Assembly (NCBI RefSeq): GCF_000306675.2
Contig: NZ_CP024871.1
Span: forward strand, 880,001 to 944,000
Source: Leptospira mayottensis 200901116
Lineage (GTDB): Bacteria; Spirochaetota; Leptospiria; Leptospirales; Leptospiraceae
Reading direction: 5' to 3'
DNA length: 64,000 nt
Notes under the pieces: model-generated
What the model was told of the DNA's origin: nothing
The model's database searches: none
What the model saw: the letters and a program-made list of their open reading frames with translations, nothing else
Program-made: the position numbers and the translations under genes
Shown here: positions 12,622-21,465 of the stretch, in pieces
How the letters are laid out: each line of letters begins with the position of its first letter
Numbering within the stretch: the stretch's first letter is position 1

Positions 12622-14238
12622 TTAAGGAGAGACTGAAAATCTGACGGAATAATCCTGTTCAAGATAATTTCCGTACAAATCCTTAGCTCCGTCTGGTCCG
12701 CCTTTTACCGTAAAGATGTAAGAGTTCGGAGATTCGGTAAGTCCGAAAATGGAAGTTTTATAGATGTTAGGCGCTGCTCCTACCTGAGGTAGAAGTAGGT
12801 AAGGATTTCCTGAATTGGGTCCGAAGTCGAAGCTCACCGAAAATTGCACGGAAGACAATACCATATTCAAATCGGCTTCGGAACAAGTATTCGACCTAAA
12901 ATCGTCTCTGCAAAAGGCTATGTAAAACGCTTTCGTACCCCCTGCAGAATAATTATACGCAGGCCCTAGACCGCCGTCGTGTTGAAGCGAATTGATTACA
13001 CCGTCTAACAATCGATTTGCGAGGGAATGCGCGTTACTCAGATAGATGTTCTGTACGAAAAGATACTTACTTCTAGGTCCGTTCACTTGAGTATTGTAAG
13101 TGAACGTTTTGTTCAGGCTATTTCCTTGAGCGTCTTTGACGGAATTTGTCACCTGTATCTGGTATATTTGATTGATCGATAAATTCGAATTCGGATGTAT
13201 GATAAATCCGGTATTGGCTCCTCCCGAATTTTCGATTACGGTAAACGTTACTGAAGGGCTAAATGTAATTCCGGTCAATAAGCTGGAAGGTAATACGGAT
13301 TCCGAAAAATCGATCATAAAATCGTCGGTCTTTTCAAAACCTCCGATGATCGTGAATTCATTCAACACAAAGTTTCCAGTATTCGTAGTGGATCTAATGT
13401 TCGTCAGAGTGGGTTGTACAAAATCAGAACCGACAGTAAATCCGATTCGATACGTCTGTAAAAGCGGATTTCCGATACTGTCTTTGATGGTATTTGGAAT
13501 CGTGACATTATAAGTAGTACCAAAAGCCAAAGGTTGAATCGGTATAAATTCAAACGTCGTTCTATCCGGAGATACAATAGTAGCGGGAAGGTTGAAGGTT
13601 ACAGAAGGATTTGCGGTAATTTCGGTAAGGACCAGGTTTACGTTCATTGGCTTGGAAAACCTGAGAAGTACGTGTGTGTCTGAAGTGATTCCGATGGCTC
13701 CGTTTGAAGGAGAAGTGCCAACTAACGTAGGTTCGATCGTGTCCGCATTATAATTGAATTTCAGTATAAAATCTTGTTCTAAGTTTTTGCCTTGCTTATC
13801 TTCCGCCTGAGATTTGGAAACGGTTAGGGTATAAATTCCAGGATCCGTAAGAGATACGGTGGGTTGAAAATGTAGCGTTGAACCTACCCAGGAATAACTT
13901 CCCGCAATGGTATTTTGTGAACTTTTCAGGGAAAGAGCGGATTCCGTAAACGTCTGATTCATCTCTTTGGAAAAGGAGATGGAAAGAGCCGCCTTTGGAT
14001 CGGCAATCGTTTGGTCGTTCAATGGCCAGCTTCCGATCACTCTCGGAGATTCTCCGTCCGAAAATACGGATAAACCGGGAATTAAACTCAAAGGTCCTTT
14101 TCCATTGTCTATTAACTGACTACATCCGGTAAAAAAAGATAGGACGCAAATCGCGGATATCCAGTATAAAATTTTAACGAACGTTGAAGAGGTGTACTTC
14201 GTATCCTTTGATTTTTTGTTTGGCTTGTGTGTTTTCAT
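12622..14238 (-). CDS. Ig-like (Big_5) repeat lipoprotein A
   Basis: The 538-residue product has a signal peptide ending in the lipobox FFTGC, so it is probably a lipoprotein. It carries three or more Big_5-type Ig-like repeats with the recurring pattern S-P-x-N-G-A ... F-S-K-x-M-N ... Y-x-L-T-V (for example SISFSKEMNQ and LLRFSKPMNV). A last Cys-containing domain ends in FTVKGGPDGAKDLYGNYLEQD. The next gene upstream ends in a matching domain, so the two are paralogues. The start overlaps that gene's stop by 4 bases. It is likely exposed in the periplasm or on the surface; its place beside RND genes suggests a dedicated partner. Confidence 0.8.
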   Translation of the reverse strand: MKTHKPNKKSKDTKYTSSTFVKILYWISAICVLSFFTGCSQLIDNGKGPLSLIPGLSVFSDGESPRVIGSWPLNDQTIADPKAALSISFSKEMNQTFTESALSLKSSQNTIAGSYSWVGSTLHFQPTVSLTDPGIYTLTVSKSQAEDKQGKNLEQDFILKFNYNADTIEPTLVGTSPSNGAIGITSDTHVLLRFSKPMNVNLVLTEITANPSVTFNLPATIVSPDRTTFEFIPIQPLAFGTTYNVTIPNTIKDSIGNPLLQTYRIGFTVGSDFVQPTLTNIRSTTNTGNFVLNEFTIIGGFEKTDDFMIDFSESVLPSSLLTGITFSPSVTFTVIENSGGANTGFIIHPNSNLSINQIYQIQVTNSVKDAQGNSLNKTFTYNTQVNGPRSKYLFVQNIYLSNAHSLANRLLDGVINSLQHDGGLGPAYNYSAGGTKAFYIAFCRDDFRSNTCSEADLNMVLSSVQFSVSFDFGPNSGNPYLLLPQVGAAPNIYKTSIFGLTESPNSYIFTVKGGPDGAKDLYGNYLEQDYSVRFSVSP

Positions 14239-15812
14239 TGTCTTTCAAAAAGGAATATAATATCGTTTGTGAGATAGTTATCGTTGATATCCCTGACTCC
14301 TCCCGAACCACCTTTCAATCGGAATTTATATTGGGTTCCGGTCGGTACGTTTTTGATTCCGAATTCGAATGATCCCGCGATGGAACAAGACGGACCACAA
14401 TTGTAATTTTTATAATAAATGTTCGGAGACCCCACTCCCGGGCCGCCCGAAAAATACGAAACGGAAACCTGGTTGTAAATATCGTTGTCTCCCAAACTTT
14501 GAAGAGGCACGTTACCTGCCGTTGCGAAATTCAATCTAAATATGTAATCTTCTAAAGCGCATGCGGTCGATATTAATGATATCTTATATACTGTGGAAAG
14601 ATTTGCGGGAATTACGGGAGCGTTCGCATTCCCGTCTGCAGTTGGCGCACACAATGCAGTGACGGAAAAATTGTTAATTCCAGTTACCGTTACCGGAATA
14701 CTGTCGGCTACATTATCCACTTTAAAATCTACAATATAGGAATTTTCCAGCGGCATATTTCCGGTATCCGTAGCGGTCGAGTTGATTGCCAGTCTATAAG
14801 TTGCCCCTTGAGTCAGTTTATCGGTCGGGGTAAATTGAAGTAAACTTTGAGATATCCAAGTAAATTGACCTGTTATAGGAGGAGTAAACTGAATGGCATT
14901 TTGAGTTTTTGATTGATCCATTGGTTTTGAAAAAGTGATCGTCAAAAAACTATTTTTTGAAACTCCGTTGATCAACGGATTGGTAGAGGGAACGGGTTGT
15001 AGGACTGGCCAAGGTGTACTTGGAACGCTCATTCCGATATCTTGAATATAAGGATTTAAGGATGCGATTCCGGTATAAAATAAAATAGAGTAGTCCTTAT
15101 CGAGAACGTTTCCGGAAGCGTTCTCGGCGGATTTTAATATTTTGAAAGTATATGTGGTGGAAGGGTCCAGGCTTTTTGTCAGCGATAGAGTGAGACGAGT
15201 CGAATCGTCATTCCACTCTTTTACGTAAATTGCGGGGCCGCCGGTAACTGAAACGGCTTCTGCTGTTTTGATTCGATCCATCGGTTCAGAAAATTGTACG
15301 TAGGGATTGGAATTCACACCGAATCCGTATACGATTTGGTTGGCAACTGGAGGATTCGATTCCGTAATAAACGGCTGAGGTCCGAATCCCGTTGTATAAA
15401 AAACGGAAAGAAAATTTTTAGCTAAAAAATTTCCCCGCAAGTCCTTAACGACGTTACGGTTGAGCCTGATTTCGTATCTTCTACCGGCGGTAAAATGAGA
15501 CTTAGGAATGATTTTGAGAAGTATGTCAGAGGTCCAAATGTATCGAACCGAGCTATCTCCGGAAACGGCTCCAATTGTAATTCCGGTTTCGACCGAATTT
15601 TTATCCATTGGTTGAGAAAAAAGAACGGATACTTCTTCGTTAACGGAAACGTTTTTAGCTTCGGAGATCGGTGTAATTACAAGGACGGTCGGCGCTTCGA
15701 ACTCCCCACTATTTGCAAGACCGAGGTATTTCAGTTTGTCTCCTAATTGGTTGATATCAGCGTTGCAATAAAAACATAAGAATATTAGAAAATATTGAAT
15801 TATTTTTTTCAT
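14235..15812 (-). CDS. Ig-like (Big_5) repeat lipoprotein B
   Basis: The 525-residue product begins MKKIIQYFLIFLCFYC, a short signal peptide with Cys16 as likely lipidation site. Three Big_5-like repeats follow, each with the signature F-S-x-P-M-D (SVLFSQPMDK, VQFSEPMDR, ITFSKPMDQ). A C-terminal domain with several Cys residues ends in FRLKGGSGGVRDINDNYL, closely parallel to the end of the downstream paralogue. Both of its gene junctions overlap by 4 bases, indicating translational coupling. Big_5 domains occur in many bacterial surface proteins. No adhesin motif is recognisable. Confidence 0.8.
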   Translation of the reverse strand: MKKIIQYFLIFLCFYCNADINQLGDKLKYLGLANSGEFEAPTVLVITPISEAKNVSVNEEVSVLFSQPMDKNSVETGITIGAVSGDSSVRYIWTSDILLKIIPKSHFTAGRRYEIRLNRNVVKDLRGNFLAKNFLSVFYTTGFGPQPFITESNPPVANQIVYGFGVNSNPYVQFSEPMDRIKTAEAVSVTGGPAIYVKEWNDDSTRLTLSLTKSLDPSTTYTFKILKSAENASGNVLDKDYSILFYTGIASLNPYIQDIGMSVPSTPWPVLQPVPSTNPLINGVSKNSFLTITFSKPMDQSKTQNAIQFTPPITGQFTWISQSLLQFTPTDKLTQGATYRLAINSTATDTGNMPLENSYIVDFKVDNVADSIPVTVTGINNFSVTALCAPTADGNANAPVIPANLSTVYKISLISTACALEDYIFRLNFATAGNVPLQSLGDNDIYNQVSVSYFSGGPGVGSPNIYYKNYNCGPSCSIAGSFEFGIKNVPTGTQYKFRLKGGSGGVRDINDNYLTNDIIFLFERQ

Positions 15813-16471
15813 TCTGCTTTTTCGAGAAGTAGCCCTTTTTCTAAAGCCGCCTTTTCGTGTAAACCCGCAACACCGTATAGTTTGCCCAGATCTCTATGGA
15901 TTTTATCAAAACCGATTTTGATCATCTTAGCGCGGTTGTATTCAATCAAGGCTTCCTTCAACATTCCTTCTTTTTCATATATTTTCGCCAAATAATAGTG
16001 CGCATCGAAAAAAGTTTCTTCTGTTTCCAGTATGTATTCGAGTTCTTGCTTTGCTTCCTTCGTCTTGCCTTCCTGTAACATGTGGATCCTTGCTATCCAA
16101 AATCGAATCGTCGAATTTCCCGGGAAACGAGTTAATCCTTTTTGAAATATTTCCTCTGATTCCTCCATTTTTCCCAAAAAAAAGAGGCTCTTACCTAACA
16201 TAATTTGGGCTGGTAAGAATTCCTTATCCTCCGAAACGACTTGTCGAAAAAATTCGGCGGCCTTTTCTAAATTTCGGGAAGTGTATTCCTTTTTTCCTTT
16301 TTGAAAGGTTTCCAATTTGGATTGTTCATCCTTGCCGCATGCGTTTAAAGTGAGGATAAGAGAGGTGGAAACTATAGAGAATAAAATCAAGCCGTGATAC
16401 GCTTGCTTTTTAAGTCGCATTATCGATTTGATTTTCAGATCGTTGGTAATTCCTTCAAAATTATTTTTCAT
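15809..16471 (-). CDS. TPR lipoprotein (second in efflux operon)
   Basis: The 220-residue product has a hydrophobic signal segment ending LTLNACGK and four to five TPR-like helix pairs (for example FLPAQIMLGKSLFFLGKMEESE and HYYLAKIYEKEGMLKEALIEYN). Starting at 16471, with GAAAGA just upstream, gives a long 26-residue charged n-region and an 11-base overlap with the preceding gene. An internal ATG at 16420 gives a more normal signal peptide but has no visible ribosome site. TPR lipoproteins often act as scaffolds for envelope complexes, here probably for the Ig-like proteins or the RND pump. Confidence 0.75.
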   Translation of the reverse strand: MKNNFEGITNDLKIKSIMRLKKQAYHGLILFSIVSTSLILTLNACGKDEQSKLETFQKGKKEYTSRNLEKAAEFFRQVVSEDKEFLPAQIMLGKSLFFLGKMEESEEIFQKGLTRFPGNSTIRFWIARIHMLQEGKTKEAKQELEYILETEETFFDAHYYLAKIYEKEGMLKEALIEYNRAKMIKIGFDKIHRDLGKLYGVAGLHEKAALEKGLLLEKAE

Positions 16472-17111
16472 ATAAATCTTTCGTAAATACTTCTTTTTGA
16501 ACGATGCGAACTTTGTCGTTTTGTCTCATCTTTCCTAATATGATTTTCTTTTTTTCTTGGGACAATGCTAACCTTTCTTGAATCTTAATTAGAATGGCGG
16601 TGTTTCTGAGTTTCTTTTTGAGTTCCGTCGGATTTTTTTCTTTCAGAAGTTCCTTATTTTGAGAGTAGTATTGTTCGATCAATTCGTCAGAAACTTCCAC
16701 TTCATTCGAGTTTTCAGCGACTTCGAATTCTCCGGACTCTTTGGATAAATAATAAGAAATGACCGCTTTGCGGATGAAAGGCCATAAATACTTTTGAGCT
16801 TCGGCTGAATTGAGATCGGCTTTGGCGATTGCTTCGTTTAAAATGATAGTCTCTTCAATGTATCTTTGAAGTTCGGCTTCTATTTCCGGGGGCGTAACGG
16901 GTTCGAATTTCCTCGCAATATGTTTTCTTTCGAAAAAAAATTCTTTCCTGAAATTTTTTGCAGAAAATTCGGATTCGTTTAAGTAAAACAACGCTGGAGT
17001 TCCCTTCCTTTCACCGATTCGCGCCGATGAAAATTTTTCCAAGTCGATCGAACCCTTGCAGGATAGTAGGATGGAACAAAATAATACCCAAGTGATGTTT
17101 TTCATTTTCAA
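16461..17111 (-). CDS. SurA-N-like chaperone lipoprotein without PPIase domain
   Basis: The 216-residue product has the lipobox ILLSC (Cys18) and then a helical domain resembling the N-domain of SurA/PrsA foldases: a short strand (ALFYLNESEFSAKNFRKEF), a long helix containing EIEAELQRYIEETIILNEAI, and a C-terminal helix pair rich in charged residues. No parvulin domain follows, so it could bind unfolded chains but not isomerise prolines. Its place between two TPR lipoproteins and upstream of the Ig-like lipoproteins suggests a dedicated periplasmic chaperone. The family call is by pattern only. Confidence 0.5.
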   Translation of the reverse strand: MKMKNITWVLFCSILLSCKGSIDLEKFSSARIGERKGTPALFYLNESEFSAKNFRKEFFFERKHIARKFEPVTPPEIEAELQRYIEETIILNEAIAKADLNSAEAQKYLWPFIRKAVISYYLSKESGEFEVAENSNEVEVSDELIEQYYSQNKELLKEKNPTELKKKLRNTAILIKIQERLALSQEKKKIILGKMRQNDKVRIVQKEVFTKDLYEK

Positions 17112-17671
17112 ATGCCCAATTCTTTAATTTTCAGATACGCGTCTTTGATTTGCTGACCAAATTGAGGAGGAGCTTTCTGGATGAAGATCTCATAATTTTT
17201 TTTCGCTTCCGCTTTTCGGTTCAATCGAGTATTGATAATACCTAAATTAAAATAAATCTCGGGCATAGCTGCCGGGATTGCAGCTGCCTTTTCGTAGTAA
17301 TGCAACGCTTCTGTATCTTTTTGGAGATTTTGATAAGCGACTCCCAGATTGAAATAACCTCTTTGAAAGTTCGGATCAATTTCAACCGATTTTGAAAAAT
17401 AGATTATCGCCTGTTCAAATCGATCTCGTGGAATCAATGTTACACCTACGTTGTTCGCGTAATTCGGATCTTTAGGATTCAAACGATGCGCTTCCTTGAA
17501 ATGTTTTTCTGCTTTTTCAAGATCATTCAATTGTAAGGCACTGATTCCAAGTGTGTTTTGTTTTTCTGCGTCATTCAAGAGTTCTTTCTCCTTCCGCTTA
17601 GAACAATCGTTTAGAATCAGTATGGAAAATAAAAAAAAACATAAAAAGACCGTATAACTTTTATTTTTCAT
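17108..17671 (-). CDS. TPR lipoprotein, first gene of the efflux operon
   Basis: From the ATG at 17671 the product is 187 residues, with a signal peptide ending ILNDC (Cys23) and four TPR units (for example NTLGISALQLNDLEKAEKHF and GYFNLGVAYQNLQKDTEALH). The frame stays open for 36 more codons upstream, but that stretch lacks signal-peptide character, so the internal start is preferred. The protein resembles PilW/BamD-type assembly lipoproteins. Its stop overlaps the next start by 4 bases. About 190 bases separate it from the divergent lipoprotein gene, and that gap must hold both promoters. Confidence 0.78.
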   Translation of the reverse strand: MKNKSYTVFLCFFLFSILILNDCSKRKEKELLNDAEKQNTLGISALQLNDLEKAEKHFKEAHRLNPKDPNYANNVGVTLIPRDRFEQAIIYFSKSVEIDPNFQRGYFNLGVAYQNLQKDTEALHYYEKAAAIPAAMPEIYFNLGIINTRLNRKAEAKKNYEIFIQKAPPQFGQQIKDAYLKIKELGI

Positions 17672-17860
17672 CTTTTCTATACCCTTCCCAAATAGACAGG
17701 TAGCCGACTTAATGGAAAAAATGTCAATCTTTTGGATTCTAATATAACATTTTATTTTATTAATTTCTATTTCTTGCATTTTAACGCCATATGTGAAGTA
17801 TTGGTTTTTTTAAGATCACTGATTTTTCTCATTCGAAAATATGAATATCTCTTAAAAACT

Positions 17861-18484
17861 ATGTTAAATGATCGTTTTCAAATTTTACTCAGAATCTTTA
17901 CCTTTACAGTTCTTTGTTTTGCGGCGTGTAGGCCTTCTTTGCGCTATTATCATGATATAACATTTAATGTATCGTTTTCTGAAATGGACAAAACCGCTTT
18001 AAAGGGTGGAAATCGCATTAGTATCGTTCGTTTCCTTTCCAAATCTTCTAATCAAGCGGACATAGTTTCTTCTGTCTTTTCCGATAATTTGTTATTTTTT
18101 CTCCACACAAAAGGTATTAAGGGAACGATTTCAAATCCTTCCTCTAAAATCGAAGAACCGCAACCGAACTCTAATGTTTCCATTGTTACGGCCACACAAA
18201 AAATGAATTCTGCATATCTTTTGAATCCAGAGCAGGCAAAGGAAATCTGTTCCGAGACAAATTCGGATTATGTTATCACTGGATTTGTTCATGAAACGAA
18301 AGCAGGGAATTTTTTAAATCCCGATCAGAGTTCAGGCATTATGGCGTATCTCTATAATAAAAACGGGTCTCAAGTGGTTCAAATGCAGTATATAGGGGAC
18401 GAGTCGCTGGAATTATACGATAACAGTTCGGAAGTCGCGAGAGTTTTTGCGAATAAGATCGTGGAACTATTACGAAGTAAATAA
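17861..18484 (+). CDS. Lipoprotein, possibly FlgO/CsgG-like
   Basis: The 207-residue product starts with a signal peptide and lipobox LCFAAC (Cys23). The mature part has alternating strands and helices: NRISIVRFLSKSSNQADIV, a helix, SDYVITGFVHE, then GIMAYLYNKNGSQVVQMQYI. This layout resembles the nucleotide-free fold of FlgO/LpoB/CsgG-type lipoproteins, where an early strand precedes a helix and a VITG-type strand. The likeness is weak. The frame is open upstream to 17732, but only the ATG at 17861 gives a signal peptide. It is the first gene of the divergent transcript, 24 bases before tolC. Confidence 0.5.
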   Translation: MLNDRFQILLRIFTFTVLCFAACRPSLRYYHDITFNVSFSEMDKTALKGGNRISIVRFLSKSSNQADIVSSVFSDNLLFFLHTKGIKGTISNPSSKIEEPQPNSNVSIVTATQKMNSAYLLNPEQAKEICSETNSDYVITGFVHETKAGNFLNPDQSSGIMAYLYNKNGSQVVQMQYIGDESLELYDNSSEVARVFANKIVELLRSK

Positions 18485-18508
18485 TCGTGGATTTTATTTA
18501 AATTTTGG

Positions 18509-19936
18509 GTGTGGCCCGTGTTCTCTTTTTTGTTTCTAAAATCGCTTCAATTCCAATGGATTCTGGTTTTTGTGTGTTTTGGAATATTCCATTATACGAA
18601 TATTTTAGAAGCAAAGGAAAAAATTATTCTAGATATCAGTTCCGCGGAAAGACTAGGAGTCGAGAATAGTCCCGAAATTCGTTTAATCAGCTCCCAACAA
18701 CAGATCAAACGATTGTTGTTGAATGAAAATTGGAGGGCTTATTTTCCCACCGCGACGGTTCGCTGGGATCGCTCCCACAATATCATATCGAATACGGATG
18801 ATAGTAGAAATCAACGTTTGAGTTTGAATGTAGACCAGGTGGTATTTGACGGAGGAAGACGTTCTCTCGCTTTAGATGCCGCAATGAGCGATTTAGCCTT
18901 GGCAAAATATGATCTTCGTCTCGCTCTGAATGAACTTAGATTTAAAATCAGATCTAAATTTTATGAAGTTCTGAGTCGAAAATCGGCAATTGAAGTCTAC
19001 GAACGATCCATCGATCGCCAAAAACAACAATTGGAATTGGGCAAGAAAGAACTGGAGCTTGGAGAAAGTACCGTAATCCGAATTCTGGAAGTCGAAAATC
19101 GTTTGAATGAAATCAAAATGCAGCATGAAAACGCCCGAATGGAATATAATAATCTCCTTGAGGATTTTAAAATTCTACTACGTCTTCAAGCGAGCGGCGA
19201 ATTGGAATTAAAGGGAGATCTCTTAAATTCCGTGAAATATAACTTTATCCAGTTTGAAGAAATAAACTTAATTTCCTTGGCAAGAAAATATAGAGTGGAC
19301 TTTGATCGGGCTAAGGCAAAGGAATTGCAGACGGAGTCTCAGCATCGTTATGCGAAATCTTTTTATATTCCTACTGTTTCTTTAGGCGGTTTTTACGGTT
19401 ATTCGGGAGCCGATTATCCACCCAGACAGCCGGAGTGGGGTTTGAATTTTCGAATTTCTATGTTGATGGGTCCGAACCAAATTACCGATTCCTCGAACTT
19501 CGTTTCACGCAGGGACGATACGGATCGTTCTCTTTCCTCCTCTACTACTGTTTCGATTTACGATCAATTGAGTTATAAAAAGCAAATAGTTTCAACGGGA
19601 GTGGATGCGTATCAGGCTAAAATTGCCAGTAAACAATTGGGAGATATTATCGAAACTGAAATCAGAAAGTCTCTTAGAGGACTGAATATCAGTTGGCAGG
19701 CTATGAAACAAGCGGATGAAAATATTATAATATTTGAAAAAAGACTCAATATACAGGAACTGCAAGTAAAACTCGGGGAAGCTACTCGACCTCAATTGGC
19801 CGAAACTGAAATACGTTTTTTAGAGGCGAAAAACGCCCAAATCGGAGCCAGGTTGAAATATTTGAACGCGATTGCTCAGATGGAGCTATCGACCGGCTTA
19901 AATTTAGACGATTTGCATTTATTTGAATTACAATAA
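18509..19936 (+). CDS. TolC-family outer-membrane efflux channel
   Basis: The 475-residue product has an N-terminal hydrophobic export signal and two OEP repeats dominated by long coiled-coil helices. The first repeat runs from SAERLGVENSPEIRLISSQQ to a helix with LEVENRLNEIKMQHENARME; the second ends with the equivalent LAETEIRFLEAKNAQ. TolC trimers span the outer membrane and reach into the periplasm to meet RND pumps. The start is a GTG at 18509 with poor ribosome-site support, so the true N-terminus is uncertain. An AAGAGG site overlapping its stop serves the small ORF that follows. Confidence 0.88.
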   Translation: MWPVFSFLFLKSLQFQWILVFVCFGIFHYTNILEAKEKIILDISSAERLGVENSPEIRLISSQQQIKRLLLNENWRAYFPTATVRWDRSHNIISNTDDSRNQRLSLNVDQVVFDGGRRSLALDAAMSDLALAKYDLRLALNELRFKIRSKFYEVLSRKSAIEVYERSIDRQKQQLELGKKELELGESTVIRILEVENRLNEIKMQHENARMEYNNLLEDFKILLRLQASGELELKGDLLNSVKYNFIQFEEINLISLARKYRVDFDRAKAKELQTESQHRYAKSFYIPTVSLGGFYGYSGADYPPRQPEWGLNFRISMLMGPNQITDSSNFVSRRDDTDRSLSSSTTVSIYDQLSYKKQIVSTGVDAYQAKIASKQLGDIIETEIRKSLRGLNISWQAMKQADENIIIFEKRLNIQELQVKLGEATRPQLAETEIRFLEAKNAQIGARLKYLNAIAQMELSTGLNLDDLHLFELQ

Positions 19937-19948
19937 GAGGATATAGAT

Positions 19949-20050
19949 ATGAAAGATAAAAATCGTTCCACAAAACCGGAATCAAGTCGAGTAAAACGAT
20001 TTGTAAATAACGGCTTACGGATATCTTGTTCGTTATGTTTGATCCCATGA
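19949..20050 (+). CDS. 33-codon leader ORF coupled to the efflux adaptor
   Basis: A strong AAGAGG site lies 11-16 bases ahead of an ATG at 19949 that opens a 33-codon frame, rich in Lys, Arg and Ser at first and ending ISCSLCLIP. Its stop TGA (20048-20050) overlaps the adaptor ATG (20047-20049) in an ATGA junction. The adaptor itself has no visible ribosome site, so its translation probably depends on this leader. It may be a coupling device or a true small protein with two Cys. No known family is recognised. Confidence 0.55.
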   Translation: MKDKNRSTKPESSRVKRFVNNGLRISCSLCLIP

Positions 20051-21465
20051 AATTAGGATCATATTCTTATTATAGGATTTTTCAGAAGTGCGCCTGGATT
20101 GTCATATTACTGTTTCTTTTTACGGATTGTAAAAAAAGCGAGAAAAAGGAAGAAGTATTACCTCTTGAGGATCGGATCAAACTTGCCAAGATTGATTTGA
20201 GCGAATCAAGTTCCGGCCTTAAAGTTTTGGGTTCCGTTTCTTTTTTCAAGAAGGCGGAGGTTACTTCCAAAATTTTGGGGAGAATTCAACAATATTTCAA
20301 AGAAGAAGGGGATTCAGTTCTTACCGGAGATGTTCTTGCAAAAATGGAAACTTTGAATTTAGAAATTCAATTATCTAAGGATCAATCCAGTGTGGAAGTT
20401 CAAACCCGTCAAAGGGACCTGGCGTCCGCCAAACTACTCATCGCCAAACAAAGGGTGGATCGGGAATTGGCGAATATCGAAAAGGCAGAGGCAGACGTGA
20501 GGGACTCGAAAGAAATTCGGAATAATCTTTTGCGCAGCGCAGAAAACAAAAAAAAGCTAAACGAAGCCGGAGCTGTTTCTGAAACGGAATTGAAATCCGT
20601 GGAAACATCTTTGAACTCTGCCGAAATTTCACTTTTCAAAGCCGAAAAAAATCTCGCCAGTCTTAGAATGGGTTATAGACCGGAAGATTTAAATAAAGCG
20701 AATATTCAGATTCCGAAAACTAAGACAGGATTAAAGGATGCTTATATAAAATTAAATACTATGATTGAGAGCGCCGAATTGGACATGGCCGAGGCAAACC
20801 TTAAATCGACGCTTAAAAATATGGAATCCACACAACTTTTATTAAAGGAATCGAATATTAAAAGTCCATTATCAGGAATGGTTGCTTCCAGAATTAAGGA
20901 ACAGGGAGAAGCGGTCAAGGAAGGGGAGGCTTTGTATATCATTGTCGACACTTCTAAAGTGATCTTGAAGTTTAACGTCGGTGAATCGGAACTGTGGAAA
21001 CTGAAAAAGGATCAGAAAGCGAATTTTATCGTTGATGCTTATCCGGGGCAAAACTTTGAAGGAAGAGTTTATATCATCAGCCCAATCGTCGATCCGCAGA
21101 GTAGGACGGTGGAAGTAAAGGTTCTCGCTCAAAATGAAAAAAAACTTTTAAAGCCGGGTATGTTTACACGTGGTTACATCCTTCAAGAGGACGCTCGAAA
21201 AAAAACCTTTTTAATTCCGCTCAAAGCTCTCATTAAGAATAAGGAAGGCAAGAATGGAACCGTCTTTGTTGCAAACGAGGAAAATCGGTTGTTTGGCGTG
21301 GAAGTGGAAATCGTTAAAGAGGAAGGCGATTTTGCGGAAGTATTAGGAAATCTTGAATTAGGGCGATATATTGCGGTTTCCGATTTGAATGAACTCAAGG
21401 AAGGTCAAAAAGTCAAAGTTCCAAAGGAACAAACTTCCCATTCGATCGAAGAGAAATCTCATTGA
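20047..21465 (+). CDS. HlyD/AcrA-type membrane fusion lipoprotein
   Basis: From the ATG at 20047 the product is 472 residues. It has a signal peptide with lipobox LFLFTDC (Cys28), a split biotinyl-lipoyl-like domain (VTSKILGRIQQYFKEEGDSV and IKSPLSGMVASRIKEQGEAV), a long coiled-coil hairpin between the halves, a beta-barrel (NVGESELWKLKKDQKANF) and a membrane-proximal C-terminal domain. It would bridge the RND pair and TolC. Two earlier in-frame starts (TTG 20026, ATG 20035) exist, but only 20047 forms the ATGA overlap with the leader ORF. Its end overlaps the convergent lipoprotein gene by 7 bases. Confidence 0.9.
   Translation: MKLGSYSYYRIFQKCAWIVILLFLFTDCKKSEKKEEVLPLEDRIKLAKIDLSESSSGLKVLGSVSFFKKAEVTSKILGRIQQYFKEEGDSVLTGDVLAKMETLNLEIQLSKDQSSVEVQTRQRDLASAKLLIAKQRVDRELANIEKAEADVRDSKEIRNNLLRSAENKKKLNEAGAVSETELKSVETSLNSAEISLFKAEKNLASLRMGYRPEDLNKANIQIPKTKTGLKDAYIKLNTMIESAELDMAEANLKSTLKNMESTQLLLKESNIKSPLSGMVASRIKEQGEAVKEGEALYIIVDTSKVILKFNVGESELWKLKKDQKANFIVDAYPGQNFEGRVYIISPIVDPQSRTVEVKVLAQNEKKLLKPGMFTRGYILQEDARKKTFLIPLKALIKNKEGKNGTVFVANEENRLFGVEVEIVKEEGDFAEVLGNLELGRYIAVSDLNELKEGQKVKVPKEQTSHSIEEKSH

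Noticed and set aside
17722..17727. TTGACA box (minus strand) ahead of the first TPR lipoprotein gene
   Set aside because: No acceptable -10 hexamer at 16-18 bases, so I do not call a promoter, although one must lie in this gap.
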